Origin: Thermoplasmatales archaeon
Lineage (GTDB): Archaea > Thermoplasmatota > Thermoplasmata > Methanomassiliicoccales > Methanomethylophilaceae
Assembly: GCA_012522645.1 (NCBI GenBank)
Contig: JAAYKC010000033.1
Span: 1 to 15,165 of the forward strand
DNA: 15,165 nt
Direction of reading: 5' to 3'
A model generated the notes under the pieces. It did not search any database, was not told the DNA's origin, and saw only the letters and a list, made by a program, of their open reading frames with translations. Numbering within the stretch: the stretch's first letter is position 1; the number at the start of each line of letters is the position of its first letter. Shown here in pieces: positions 1-6,380 of the stretch. A program made the position numbers and the translations under genes.

Positions 1-755
1 GCGATGGATATCAGAAGAGCCAGCATGGACAGGCTCAGAGATATCACGGTAGCAGAGATCATCATTTCCTTCAGATCGTTGCAGAACATGTTCGCTATGG
101 CGGGCGGGATGGTTATCAGAGCTATGATCATTATTATCCCGATCAGGCTGGCCATCAGTACACAGGTCACTGCCACCATTATGTAGAGTATCATGTTCAT
201 TGCCGTTACGTTGATCCCGGAGAGCGTTGCCTGGGTCTCATCGAACGTAGTAAGCTGCATGTCCCTGAACAGAAGTGCCACCAGTACCAGTATCAACGCT
301 GTTACTGCGGCCATGAGACACACATCCGATTTCGTCAGGAATACCATGCTCCCGAACAGTACCGCTTCGTAACTGGAGGGCGTGACCACCGACGTATCGA
401 CATAATGCATGAAGATAACACCGAGGGCCATCCCGACGGACCAGAGCACACCTATCACGGAATCCTCCCTGAGCATCCTGCTGACCTTCGGTGAAGCCAT
501 TATCACGGCCGCTGAGATTGCGAATATGGCCGCCCCCAGCATGGGCTCGAACCACATCATCATGAAATTGGACTGAAGGTAGAATGCCATGCCGACACCG
601 CCGAAAGTGGTATGCGCTATACCTCCTGTGACGAAGACTATCCTCCTGACCACCACGAAGGTGCCCACTACGGCGGCGAGGATACAGCACACTGCTGTGC
701 AGATGAACATGTTCTGGATCAGCGCTGAGGAGAATATGAGTCCCCAATCAGTCAT
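1..755 (-). CDS. Metal ABC transporter permease (ZnuB/MntB family), C-terminus beyond window edge
   Basis: This is the membrane channel subunit of a metal-ion importer working with the ATPase and binding protein encoded just upstream. I translated the reverse strand from ATG at 755. The frame is open for 251 codons to the left edge with no stop, so the C-terminus is missing. The protein is very hydrophobic with about seven membrane segments. Family hallmarks are visible: an N-terminal FVVVRRIVFVTGGIAH block (the FVVLRR..F..DAISH region of ZnuB relatives), a central FDETQATLSGIN segment, and GIIMIIALITIPPAIA near residues 205-220, matching the family's conserved Pro-Ala stretch. The start overlaps the end of the ATPase gene by 8 bases, which indicates translational coupling. 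The transported metal (zinc, manganese or iron) cannot be read from this subunit. Confidence 0.9.
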   Translation of the reverse strand, partial: MTDWGLIFSSALIQNMFICTAVCCILAAVVGTFVVVRRIVFVTGGIAHTTFGGVGMAFYLQSNFMMMWFEPMLGAAIFAISAAVIMASPKVSRMLREDSVIGVLWSVGMALGVIFMHYVDTSVVTPSSYEAVLFGSMVFLTKSDVCLMAAVTALILVLVALLFRDMQLTTFDETQATLSGINVTAMNMILYIMVAVTCVLMASLIGIIMIIALITIPPAIANMFCNDLKEMMISATVISLSLSMLALLISI

Positions 756-1509
756 TCCCGTCACCTCCGCAGGTGCACGGCCCGATATGCACCAGCTCAG
801 GGACGCAGTGAAGGCTCAGCTCCAGCATCTCCTTTGTGATCTCCGGCGCATCGTTCACTATCATCCTGCGATTCATGCAGGCGACCCTTTTCACGTCATG
901 GGATATGATGCTCATGTCATGGGTTATGATCATTATGGCCGTGCCCCTCTCCCTGTTGACCTTTCTCAATATATCGTAGGTGCAGTCCTTCATGTTGGGG
1001 TCCAGGCTCGCAGTGGGCTCATCCAGCAACAGGATGGGGGGCTCCGGTGCCAGCGCTCTAGCCAGGAACACCCTCTGCAGCTGCCCTCCTGAGAGATCGC
1101 TTATGCGGCGTCTTCCGAGGTCCGAGATATCAGCGTATTCCATCGCCATGACGGCGGCCTCCCGGTCCTCATTCGAGTAAGTGGGGCGGAGGCCCTTGCG
1201 CGCCCTCAGGCCCATGAGGACGACGTCCTCCACCCTTATCGGGTACGCAGGATCAGTTCTCTCCTTCTGCGGAACGTAACCGATCTGCCTGGAGCCCTTC
1301 GACGGGTCAAGTCCGTTGATGCTGACCTCTCCTGACATAGGCTCTATAAGACCCAGTATCGTTTTGAACAGAGTGGTCTTGCCTCCTCCGTTAGGCCCAA
1401 TCACGGCCAGGAAATCAGAGTCCCGGAGTTCGAGGTTCACATTCTCGATCGCCGGCACGCCGTCGTATCCTGAGGTCAGGTTCTTTATCTCGATCGGTTT
1501 CACAGACAT
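748..1509 (-). CDS. Metal ABC transporter ATP-binding protein (ZnuC/MntC-like)
   Basis: This 253-residue ATPase powers the metal importer from the cytoplasmic face. All nucleotide-binding motifs are intact: Walker A GPNGGGKTT (38-46), Q-loop Q81, signature LSGGQ (139-143), Walker B ILLLDE (159-164), D-loop SLD and switch histidine H197 in ITHDMS. The following VACMNRRM stretch is typical of the zinc/manganese importer ATPases. The last 20 residues hold a Cys/His tail (HCVPELVHIGPCTC) that is not part of the ATPase fold and could bind metal. The ATG shares one base with the stop of the binding-protein gene (ATGA), and the 3' end overlaps the permease start. The three genes therefore form one operon in the order binding protein, ATPase, permease. 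Confidence 0.94.
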   Translation of the reverse strand: MSVKPIEIKNLTSGYDGVPAIENVNLELRDSDFLAVIGPNGGGKTTLFKTILGLIEPMSGEVSINGLDPSKGSRQIGYVPQKERTDPAYPIRVEDVVLMGLRARKGLRPTYSNEDREAAVMAMEYADISDLGRRRISDLSGGQLQRVFLARALAPEPPILLLDEPTASLDPNMKDCTYDILRKVNRERGTAIMIITHDMSIISHDVKRVACMNRRMIVNDAPEITKEMLELSLHCVPELVHIGPCTCGGDGND

Positions 1510-2429
1510 CAGTGCTCTCCTTCTATCAATCCTTCGCTAATCTTCAATATGGTATCGCCAAGGGCAATGAGCCAGTCTCCTGCAAGAGGGTTTATGATCT
1601 TCGTCTCGTAACCGGGAGCGGCCACTGCCGCACTGCGTCTCTCCGCCTCCGTTCCGACGAATATCGTGTACGGTTCGCCGTGGTTGAGGTCACCTAATCC
1701 GAGCACGGTTCCGAAAGAATCCGTCAGGCCCTCTATCGAATGCTGATCTATGCCGCAGTCCCTGAGCAGATATCCCCAGGATCCGTGCCAGACCACCAGC
1801 ATAAGCTCCTTTTCATCGGCGAGTGCTTTGAGTGTGCTTTCCGCCAGGGCCTCCAGATGCTCGGTGCCGGAATCTCCGTACACATAGCGTTCATATCCTT
1901 CATCGAACACGGATGCATTCTCCGGGTCAAGGGCCTTCATCACATCAGTGACATATTCGGCGATGGCCGTCAGATTCCAGGGCGATGTCCAGATGTGGAG
2001 GTCCGGCGAATCCGCACCGCCTCCGTGGTCATGGCCCTCATGGGTGCATCCGCCGAGGTACGGTTTTATTCTGGCGCCGTTGAAGCAATCGAAGGTTCTG
2101 ACGCCGCTGTCGGCAGTCGCATTCAGATATCTGCGCTCCCAATCCATGCCTGCGCCTATGTAAAAATAAGCAAGAGCGCTCCCGACCCTGGCGGCGTCCA
2201 CGGGCGTGCCCTCGTAGTCATGGGGATCCTGATTGGCGCCGATGAAGGAATATACGACGTATTCTTCGCCGGTTATCTCCTGTATCATCTCCTTCTGCCA
2301 GTTCATGGACGTGTATATGACCGGACGCCCGTCCGTCTCACTGCTGTTCGTTACAGCGATGATGACCCCTCCGCTGACCATGGAGATGGCCGCAATCAGG
2401 GTGATGATGACCGTTACCCTCCGCTCCAT
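1509..2429 (-). CDS. Metal ABC transporter substrate-binding protein (ZnuA-like, cluster A-I)
   Basis: This 306-residue extracytoplasmic protein captures a divalent metal and delivers it to the permease. Residues 6-27 form one hydrophobic segment without a lipobox cysteine, so it is probably membrane-anchored by its N-terminus. The four expected metal ligands of the ZnuA/TroA fold are recognisable: H70 in DPHDYE, H145 in DLHIWTSP, H215 in WHGSWGYL and D285 in NPLAGDW. A short His/acidic loop (CTHEGHDH, 128-135) sits between the first two, as the metal-buffering loop does in zinc-type ZnuA proteins. This leans towards zinc but does not prove it. An AGGA ribosome site lies about 10 bases before the ATG. 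The preceding 90 bases are AT-rich and contain a candidate operator. It is the first gene of the importer operon. Confidence 0.92.
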   Translation of the reverse strand: MERRVTVIITLIAAISMVSGGVIIAVTNSSETDGRPVIYTSMNWQKEMIQEITGEEYVVYSFIGANQDPHDYEGTPVDAARVGSALAYFYIGAGMDWERRYLNATADSGVRTFDCFNGARIKPYLGGCTHEGHDHGGGADSPDLHIWTSPWNLTAIAEYVTDVMKALDPENASVFDEGYERYVYGDSGTEHLEALAESTLKALADEKELMLVVWHGSWGYLLRDCGIDQHSIEGLTDSFGTVLGLGDLNHGEPYTIFVGTEAERRSAAVAAPGYETKIINPLAGDWLIALGDTILKISEGLIEGEH

Positions 2430-2443
2430 GAGCGATGATTCCT

Positions 2444-2485
2444 GAATTTATTATTAAAGAATATCTGTTTGGTTAATAATAATTC
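2444..2485. repeat. AT-rich imperfect inverted repeat ahead of the metal-importer operon
   Basis: GAATTTATTATTAA (2444-2457) and TTAATAATAATTC (2473-2485) are inverted copies differing by one inserted base, with a 15-base spacer. The repeat lies 15-56 bases before the binding-protein ATG. It could be a second regulator site, or form a stem in the mRNA leader if transcription starts upstream of it. The minus-strand TTTAATAATAAA here is also a possible TATA box for a leaderless transcript. AT-richness makes a chance match easier. Confidence 0.35.
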
Positions 2486-2496
2486 CAAGGACGGAG

Positions 2497-2516
2497 CGGA
2501 TGTATTAATAAATCCG
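2497..2516. promoter_or_regulatory. Candidate operator: near-perfect 20-bp palindrome before the metal-importer operon
   Basis: The sequence CGGATGTATTAATAAATCCG is identical to its reverse complement at 18 of 20 positions, meaning only one mismatched base pair. It lies 68-87 bases upstream of the binding-protein start. Its minus-strand centre TTATTAATA resembles an archaeal TATA box, so a bound regulator would block promoter recognition. Metal importers are commonly repressed by DtxR/MntR- or Fur/Zur-type proteins at such palindromes; which family acts here is unknown. Confidence 0.5.
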
Positions 2517-2561
2517 GTCAGAAGGGTAAGATGGGTAAGGGTTTGGACCTCGAAGGGCAAT

Positions 2562-2577
2562 CCGGGTTGATGCCCGG
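2562..2577 (-). terminator. Possible terminator hairpin after the Lys/Ala-rich mini-gene
   Basis: CCGGG and CCCGG arms with a 6-base loop start one base after the mini-gene TAA on the minus strand. No T-run follows directly, so this is only a weak terminator candidate. It may instead stabilise the 3' end. Confidence 0.3.
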
Positions 2578-2578
2578 T

Positions 2579-2659
2579 TTACTTCTTCTTAGCGGGCTTT
2601 TCGTCCTTAGCGGGCGCTGCCTTTTTATCAGCTTTTTTGTCCGGTTTTGCGGCTGCCAT
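2579..2659 (-). CDS. Lys/Ala-rich mini-protein, 26 residues, unknown function
   Basis: A very short reading frame begins MAAAKPDKKADKKAA and ends AKKK followed by TAA. Its composition is extreme: 10 Lys, 8 Ala, 3 Pro and 4 acidic residues, with no aromatic or large aliphatic residue except the initiator Met. Support for a real gene is the near-ideal ribosome site GGAGGTG (2667-2673), 7 bases before the ATG, and a TATA-like AATAAATATG box about 50 bases upstream. A strong terminator separates it from the preceding five-gene operon, so it appears to be its own unit. The sequence resembles the disordered basic tails of histone H1-like or ribosomal proteins, so nucleic-acid binding is plausible but unproven. 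I do not recognise a family. The codon usage is compatible with neighbours. Confidence 0.6.
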   Translation of the reverse strand: MAAAKPDKKADKKAAPAKDEKPAKKK

Positions 2660-2666
2660 TTTTTCA

Positions 2667-2673
2667 CACCTCC
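2667..2673 (-). promoter_or_regulatory. Strong ribosome binding site GGAGGTG of the mini-gene
   Basis: The minus strand reads GGAGGTG, then seven bases, then ATG. This near-perfect complement to the 3' end of 16S rRNA is the main argument that the 26-codon frame is translated. Confidence 0.65.
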
Positions 2674-2705
2674 GCACACGGTGAATTTTCTGCCGAGTAT
2701 TAAAG

Positions 2706-2715
2706 CATATTTATT
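2706..2715 (-). promoter_or_regulatory. Probable TATA box of the mini-gene
   Basis: The minus strand reads AATAAATATG inside an AT-rich stretch, about 47-56 bases before the ATG at 2659. Archaeal initiation about 25 bases downstream would give a leader of roughly 25 bases carrying the GGAGGTG site. Confidence 0.4.
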
Positions 2716-2776
2716 CGATGCATTTTTAATCGGTTTCCTGAAGAAGCCGGAGTGAACGTCTGATTTGAAAATATCG

Positions 2777-2802
2777 CCGGCCCGCTTGACAGAGCGGGCC
2801 GG
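2777..2802 (-). terminator. Strong hairpin terminator closing the SPFH/zinc-ribbon operon
   Basis: A perfect 10-bp GC-rich stem (CCGGCCCGCT paired with AGCGGGCCGG) with a 6-base loop starts 6 bases after the SPFH gene stop codon. On the minus strand it is followed by CGATATTTTC, which gives the T-rich tail expected for a terminator. Confidence 0.75.
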
Positions 2803-2808
2803 TAGGGA

Positions 2809-3915
2809 TCACTGGAGTTTCTCGGAGCAGTACGGGCAGAACCGGGGGGTCTTCGGAAGGCCCTCAAGACTCTCCCCGCAGTACGGGCAGTTCCTGAATC
2901 TCTTCTCGTTCCCGCCGCCGGGTGCCGCCGCAGCAGCGGGCTTTGCCGCAGGGGCTTCCAGTGCCTCCTCCTTCGGTGAGGGCTTACCGCACTCTTTGCA
3001 GAACCTGTACGGATAGTCATTCACACCTCCGCAGTACGGGCACATGATCTTCGGATTGCCGCTGTTCGCCCCCTGCTGCTGCATCTGTGTCATCGCCTGC
3101 TGCTGTTGCTGCTGGCTGAGCTGCTGATACATTTGGGGGAACAGGAGCATACCTGTTCCTATGGCGGCACCGCCGCCGGATGTCCCGATGGCGTCGGCCA
3201 TGGATTCCATGACGCCGAACTGCTTCCATTCCCTTCCGCCGGAGGACCTGAACTGCTGGAACTCGTAGATGTTCTTCTGGTACTCATCCTCGGTGCTGAC
3301 TGCGTTGATCTTCAGGTTGAGGAGCTGGACGCCCCTGTTCTTGAAATCATCCTCTATGTTCACCTTAGCGGTTATGGAGGCCTTCTCAAGATTGGAGAAC
3401 ACGTCCATATAATACTGCCTTGCCAGGTGCTGGCTGATCTGCTCGTTGATGTAGCTCTTCAGAAAATCAGACACCTGTCCGGTGGTGTATGTCTTGAGCC
3501 CTCCGATCATCTGCGTTATGAACAGCGTCGGGTCATCTATCCGGAATTGATAGTCTCCGTTGGACATCAGCGGGACCGGGGCAGCGTAATCCTCCGCCAC
3601 CTTGACCATGGTCCTTATCCCCCATTTCCCGTTGAATTGCTTCTTGGAGATGAAGATGACCTTCGCTTTGAAGGCTCCTTCTCCGTATCCCAGGGCTTTT
3701 TCGTAGACCTTCGTCAGAACCGGTATGTTCGCAGTGGTTATGATGTGCTTGCCGCCCTCGAAGACGGTGAGTATCTGCCCGTCCCTTATGAAGACGGCCC
3801 ATTGCCAATCATTCACCACCAGTGTTGATGCGGTGCGGACATACTCCTCATCATACTCCCACAGAATATCATTCGGCCCTGCGTCATCCCATTTTATCAC
3901 ATTGGTCCTGGTCAT
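2809..3915 (-). CDS. SPFH-domain protein of the YdjI / virion-core-like family with two C-terminal zinc ribbons
   Basis: This 368-residue protein begins with an SPFH (band 7) domain of the YdjI/COG4260 type. The N-terminus VIKWDDAGPNDILWEY, the AVFIRDGQILTVFEGG stretch and the ITTANIPVLTKV stretch (about residues 6-70) are characteristic, and the domain runs to about 230. A Gly/Met segment and a Gln-rich linker (263-281) follow. Then come two zinc ribbons, C292/C295/C306/C309 and C343/C346/C360/C363, joined by an Ala/Pro linker. No membrane helix is seen. SPFH proteins assemble into large membrane-associated scaffolds, and Bacillus YdjI acts with YdjG and YdjH to recruit PspA under membrane stress. 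An ideal AGGAGGTGA site precedes the ATG, which lies 2 bases after the upstream gene. It is the last gene of its operon, and its exact role here is inferred. Confidence 0.87.
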   Translation of the reverse strand: MTRTNVIKWDDAGPNDILWEYDEEYVRTASTLVVNDWQWAVFIRDGQILTVFEGGKHIITTANIPVLTKVYEKALGYGEGAFKAKVIFISKKQFNGKWGIRTMVKVAEDYAAPVPLMSNGDYQFRIDDPTLFITQMIGGLKTYTTGQVSDFLKSYINEQISQHLARQYYMDVFSNLEKASITAKVNIEDDFKNRGVQLLNLKINAVSTEDEYQKNIYEFQQFRSSGGREWKQFGVMESMADAIGTSGGGAAIGTGMLLFPQMYQQLSQQQQQQAMTQMQQQGANSGNPKIMCPYCGGVNDYPYRFCKECGKPSPKEEALEAPAAKPAAAAAPGGGNEKRFRNCPYCGESLEGLPKTPRFCPYCSEKLQ

Positions 3916-3917
3916 GT

Positions 3918-4445
3918 TCAGTCACCTCCTTCTGAAAGTCCCTTCAGGACCTTCTTCCTCTCTCTGAGGTTCTCCAGCAGGCCGTCCACCAGATCCTCGA
4001 TCTCAGGGGCATGCACTCCCGGATCCTCTCTGAGCTTCCTGATGCCGGCTCTCAGCTCCGCCGTTCCCTCAAGGAGCCTGGCGTCCCACTCTACGACAGA
4101 GGAGAGTTCCTTGCCCTCGGTCTTTATGGCTTCCCAGAGGCCGGAATATCCTTCTTCCGCGCTCTCGATCTTCTTCATACCGGTGTCAACCTTGACGCGT
4201 ATCCTGTCGATGTCCTTGGCCAGTCCGATATCTCCTCCGGACCTGACAACATCTCTGTGCACATTAGCCAGGGCCTCACCGGAGTTCTTTATAGTTTTGA
4301 CGACCTCGGCCCGGACCTCCTTATCCATCTCCCTGCGGAGGTTACGGTCCCTGTACCCTCTGTAACCAGGCATATACATGGCCGCTCTTTCGAATATCCC
4401 TCTGTCCCCGGTTCCTTTGTCGGTGACCGTTTTGTCGTATGTCAT
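3918..4445 (-). CDS. Coiled-coil protein of unknown function in the SPFH operon
   Basis: This 175-residue, highly charged, mostly helical soluble protein is not one I can assign to a family. An N-terminal amphipathic segment reads RAAMYMPGYRGYRDRNLRREMDKEVR (shown here in part: MPGYRGYRDRNLRR, 25-38) and may be a membrane- or partner-binding element. The remainder to residue 170 has heptad-like Leu/Ile/Val spacing with Lys/Arg/Glu, suggesting a long helical bundle. No signal peptide, membrane helix or cysteine is present. A GGAGG site sits 7 bases before the ATG. The gene follows the membrane-protein gene by 1 base and precedes the SPFH gene by 2, so the three are very likely co-translated. 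Its position suggests a PspA-like helical partner of the SPFH scaffold, but there is no clear PspA similarity. Confidence 0.82.
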   Translation of the reverse strand: MTYDKTVTDKGTGDRGIFERAAMYMPGYRGYRDRNLRREMDKEVRAEVVKTIKNSGEALANVHRDVVRSGGDIGLAKDIDRIRVKVDTGMKKIESAEEGYSGLWEAIKTEGKELSSVVEWDARLLEGTAELRAGIRKLREDPGVHAPEIEDLVDGLLENLRERKKVLKGLSEGGD

Positions 4446-4446
4446 C

Positions 4447-4818
4447 TCACATCCTCCCCTTCATGCTCTTGGCGATTATCAGAATTGCAACAAGTACGAG
4501 CAATATCACGAGCAGTATCCATCCTTCCAGACCGGCCAGGATGGCGGTCATCCCGACGGCTCCTGCGACAAGGAGCAGATATCCCCAGACCATTTCGAAT
4601 TCTCCTTTAACAGGGGACATTCTCGCGGCCTTGTTCGTGAACACCGATCTTATCAGAAGATAAGCTCCGATCACGATCATGGAGACCAGAAATATTGAGT
4701 ACCAAGGCAGGTCCGCGGTCTTCCAGACCACTATGCCCAATGCTAGTGCCAGGATAGAAACGCCCATAAAAATACCGGCATCGCTTCTGGCATTGATCCT
4801 GATTATGTCTATCGTCAT
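4447..4818 (-). CDS. Small four-helix membrane protein of unknown function in the SPFH operon
   Basis: This 123-residue protein has four predicted membrane helices at about 14-32, 39-57, 75-95 and 98-117. Short loops join them, and the C-terminus is basic (AKSMKGRM). The segment between helices 2 and 3 (TNKAARMSPVKGEFEM) is the only sizeable soluble part. No known family is recognised. A GAGGAG site lies 9 bases before the ATG. It is the only integral membrane member of the five-gene operon, so it is a natural membrane anchor for the SPFH and zinc-ribbon proteins, comparable in position to YdjH in Bacillus. This comparison rests on context, not on sequence similarity. Confidence 0.82.
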   Translation of the reverse strand: MTIDIIRINARSDAGIFMGVSILALALGIVVWKTADLPWYSIFLVSMIVIGAYLLIRSVFTNKAARMSPVKGEFEMVWGYLLLVAGAVGMTAILAGLEGWILLVILLVLVAILIIAKSMKGRM

Positions 4819-4831
4819 TCCCTTTTTCTCC

Positions 4832-6364
4832 TCATATGTAAAGTATCGTGTTCTTATTCACTCTCTTCAGCCTGTCCGGAATCAGATCCCCGAAGTCGGA
4901 CGGGAGGTGCAGACCGTTGCTCATATTCACCGGTATGTAGATCACCCTCTGTACCTCAGGCCGGCTCAGTCTGAGCTTGTTATCCGTGGCAGTGCGCTGT
5001 CTGAGGTATTCTGACACCAGGTTCTCCGCCTCTCTCTTGGTGCTGAGGGGGATTATGACCTTTCTCCCTCCCGGGGAGTCCTCGGCCACGGAATCCTGTA
5101 TGCGGCCGATGCCCTGCCCCCGGCTTATGCTCGTCTCTCTGCCCTTTATGCCGGCGAGGATGCTGCTCTCCGGTCTGATCCTGAAGATGTCCGTGATGGC
5201 TGATGCAGGGTTGCTGAGGCAGACAGAATCGGTGACGAAGTCCGCACAGATCAGCAGATCCTCTTTGACCTCCACACTTTTCTTGGACCATAGCGCTCCC
5301 GTGGTGAAGCTGTATTTCAGGTCCACTTCCCAGAAGGGCATCAGATACTCCCCGCTCCCGCTGGATACAGGCAGCGTCCCTTTGCCGGCCCGGGCTGTCA
5401 GGATCGAGGATATATTACTGAATATCTCCCCGTATCTGTTGCGGTTGTTCAGGAGATGAGTCCATCCCTTATTCTGTGCCAGAGGAGAATCCATGACCTT
5501 CTTTATCACATTGAGAGTCTCCAGGCCGTCCGTGCCCGAGGCTGTTTCCATCATCCCGGCCACATTCATCAGAATATCTGATAAGGAAATCTCCTGATCG
5601 ACTGCGCTCATCATAATACCCAGCTGTGGATCCGCTGCCGCCTTTGAACGGACATCCGTCAAGGCCTTGTTGCCTCTGCGCAGGCGTGAACCTGCATCGC
5701 CCGGTTTCCCCTCCAACAGGTACTGGCACCCGTCACATATGTCTGCCAGGGCATTAAATCTCAGAATGATCGCTTCATTGTCCCTGCCGTTACCGAGGGC
5801 CGATGCCGCCTCTCTGAAATTCTTCGCCATCAGGACGTATCTTCCGTCTTTATCTTCCGCCAGGAGATTCATGTTGTTTATCATCAGGGCGTAGCTCCTG
5901 GTAAGCGAATCCGCCTCTGTCAGAAGCGCTCTTCCGTCCTCGTCCACAGCCAAAGGTTCGACGGATTTTATCCGTGCGTTGAATTCGAATGCTTCGGCCG
6001 GGGTGTGCGCTGGAACATAGGATGACGAACGGGTGAAAGGTAATGCCATCAGACTGTTTCCAAGAAGACTTATGTTACCGAATTTGTAATTCGTGAGCTC
6101 CATGTTCACTCTGGGCCTTATATCTCTGACGAATATGCTGTTCCTGGCTATCGGATCCACATTCTCTGCGGCCGATATGTTGAACCCAGACGGTATCGCA
6201 CTGCTTATCCAGGATTTCACCTGGACCATCATCTCTTCCAGGTAAGCCTTCGCATCCATCCTCTGCTGTGTGGTCCCGCAGCTGGAGCAGGTAATGTACG
6301 GGGCCACGGAATCCACGACCTCTCTCTCGAACGGAGCGCCGCAATACTTGCATCTCAGCGCCAC
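4832..6364 (-). CDS. Large N-terminal zinc-ribbon protein of unknown function in the SPFH operon
   Basis: This 510-residue soluble protein starts with a compact zinc ribbon (C5/C8 and C26/C29). A helical middle region (about 35-300) follows with no obvious motif, then a C-terminal part (about 340-510) richer in beta-type sequence, including MPFWEVDLKYSFTTGALWSKK. No membrane helix or signal peptide is seen. The start codon is GTG at 6364. The zinc ribbon begins at residue 5, so a start further downstream is unlikely, and the nearest Shine-Dalgarno-like GAGGTGA lies an unusual 16 bases upstream at the end of the preceding gene. Four intact CxxC cysteines suggest protein or nucleic-acid contacts, not catalysis. 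It lies 16 bases after the first operon gene and 13 before the membrane-protein gene. The family is not recognised. Confidence 0.84.
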   Translation of the reverse strand: MALRCKYCGAPFEREVVDSVAPYITCSSCGTTQQRMDAKAYLEEMMVQVKSWISSAIPSGFNISAAENVDPIARNSIFVRDIRPRVNMELTNYKFGNISLLGNSLMALPFTRSSSYVPAHTPAEAFEFNARIKSVEPLAVDEDGRALLTEADSLTRSYALMINNMNLLAEDKDGRYVLMAKNFREAASALGNGRDNEAIILRFNALADICDGCQYLLEGKPGDAGSRLRRGNKALTDVRSKAAADPQLGIMMSAVDQEISLSDILMNVAGMMETASGTDGLETLNVIKKVMDSPLAQNKGWTHLLNNRNRYGEIFSNISSILTARAGKGTLPVSSGSGEYLMPFWEVDLKYSFTTGALWSKKSVEVKEDLLICADFVTDSVCLSNPASAITDIFRIRPESSILAGIKGRETSISRGQGIGRIQDSVAEDSPGGRKVIIPLSTKREAENLVSEYLRQRTATDNKLRLSRPEVQRVIYIPVNMSNGLHLPSDFGDLIPDRLKRVNKNTILYI

Positions 6365-6380
6365 GATATCGTTCAGCAGA

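Noticed and set aside
238..747. 169-codon minus-strand reading frame
   Set aside because: It lies in another frame inside the permease gene. The permease frame runs to the window edge with family motifs and membrane helices, while this one is Arg/His/Gly-rich without family features.
2531..2755. 74-codon plus-strand reading frame overlapping the mini-gene
   Set aside because: No ribosome site, and its hydrophobic Phe/Leu composition is the complement of the Lys codons of the minus-strand mini-gene, which has the better translation signals.
3060..3125. CTG/CAG-rich stretch that could be a trinucleotide repeat
   Set aside because: It encodes the Gln-rich linker of the SPFH protein with interruptions by Met, Leu, Ser and Thr codons, so it is a coding low-complexity segment.
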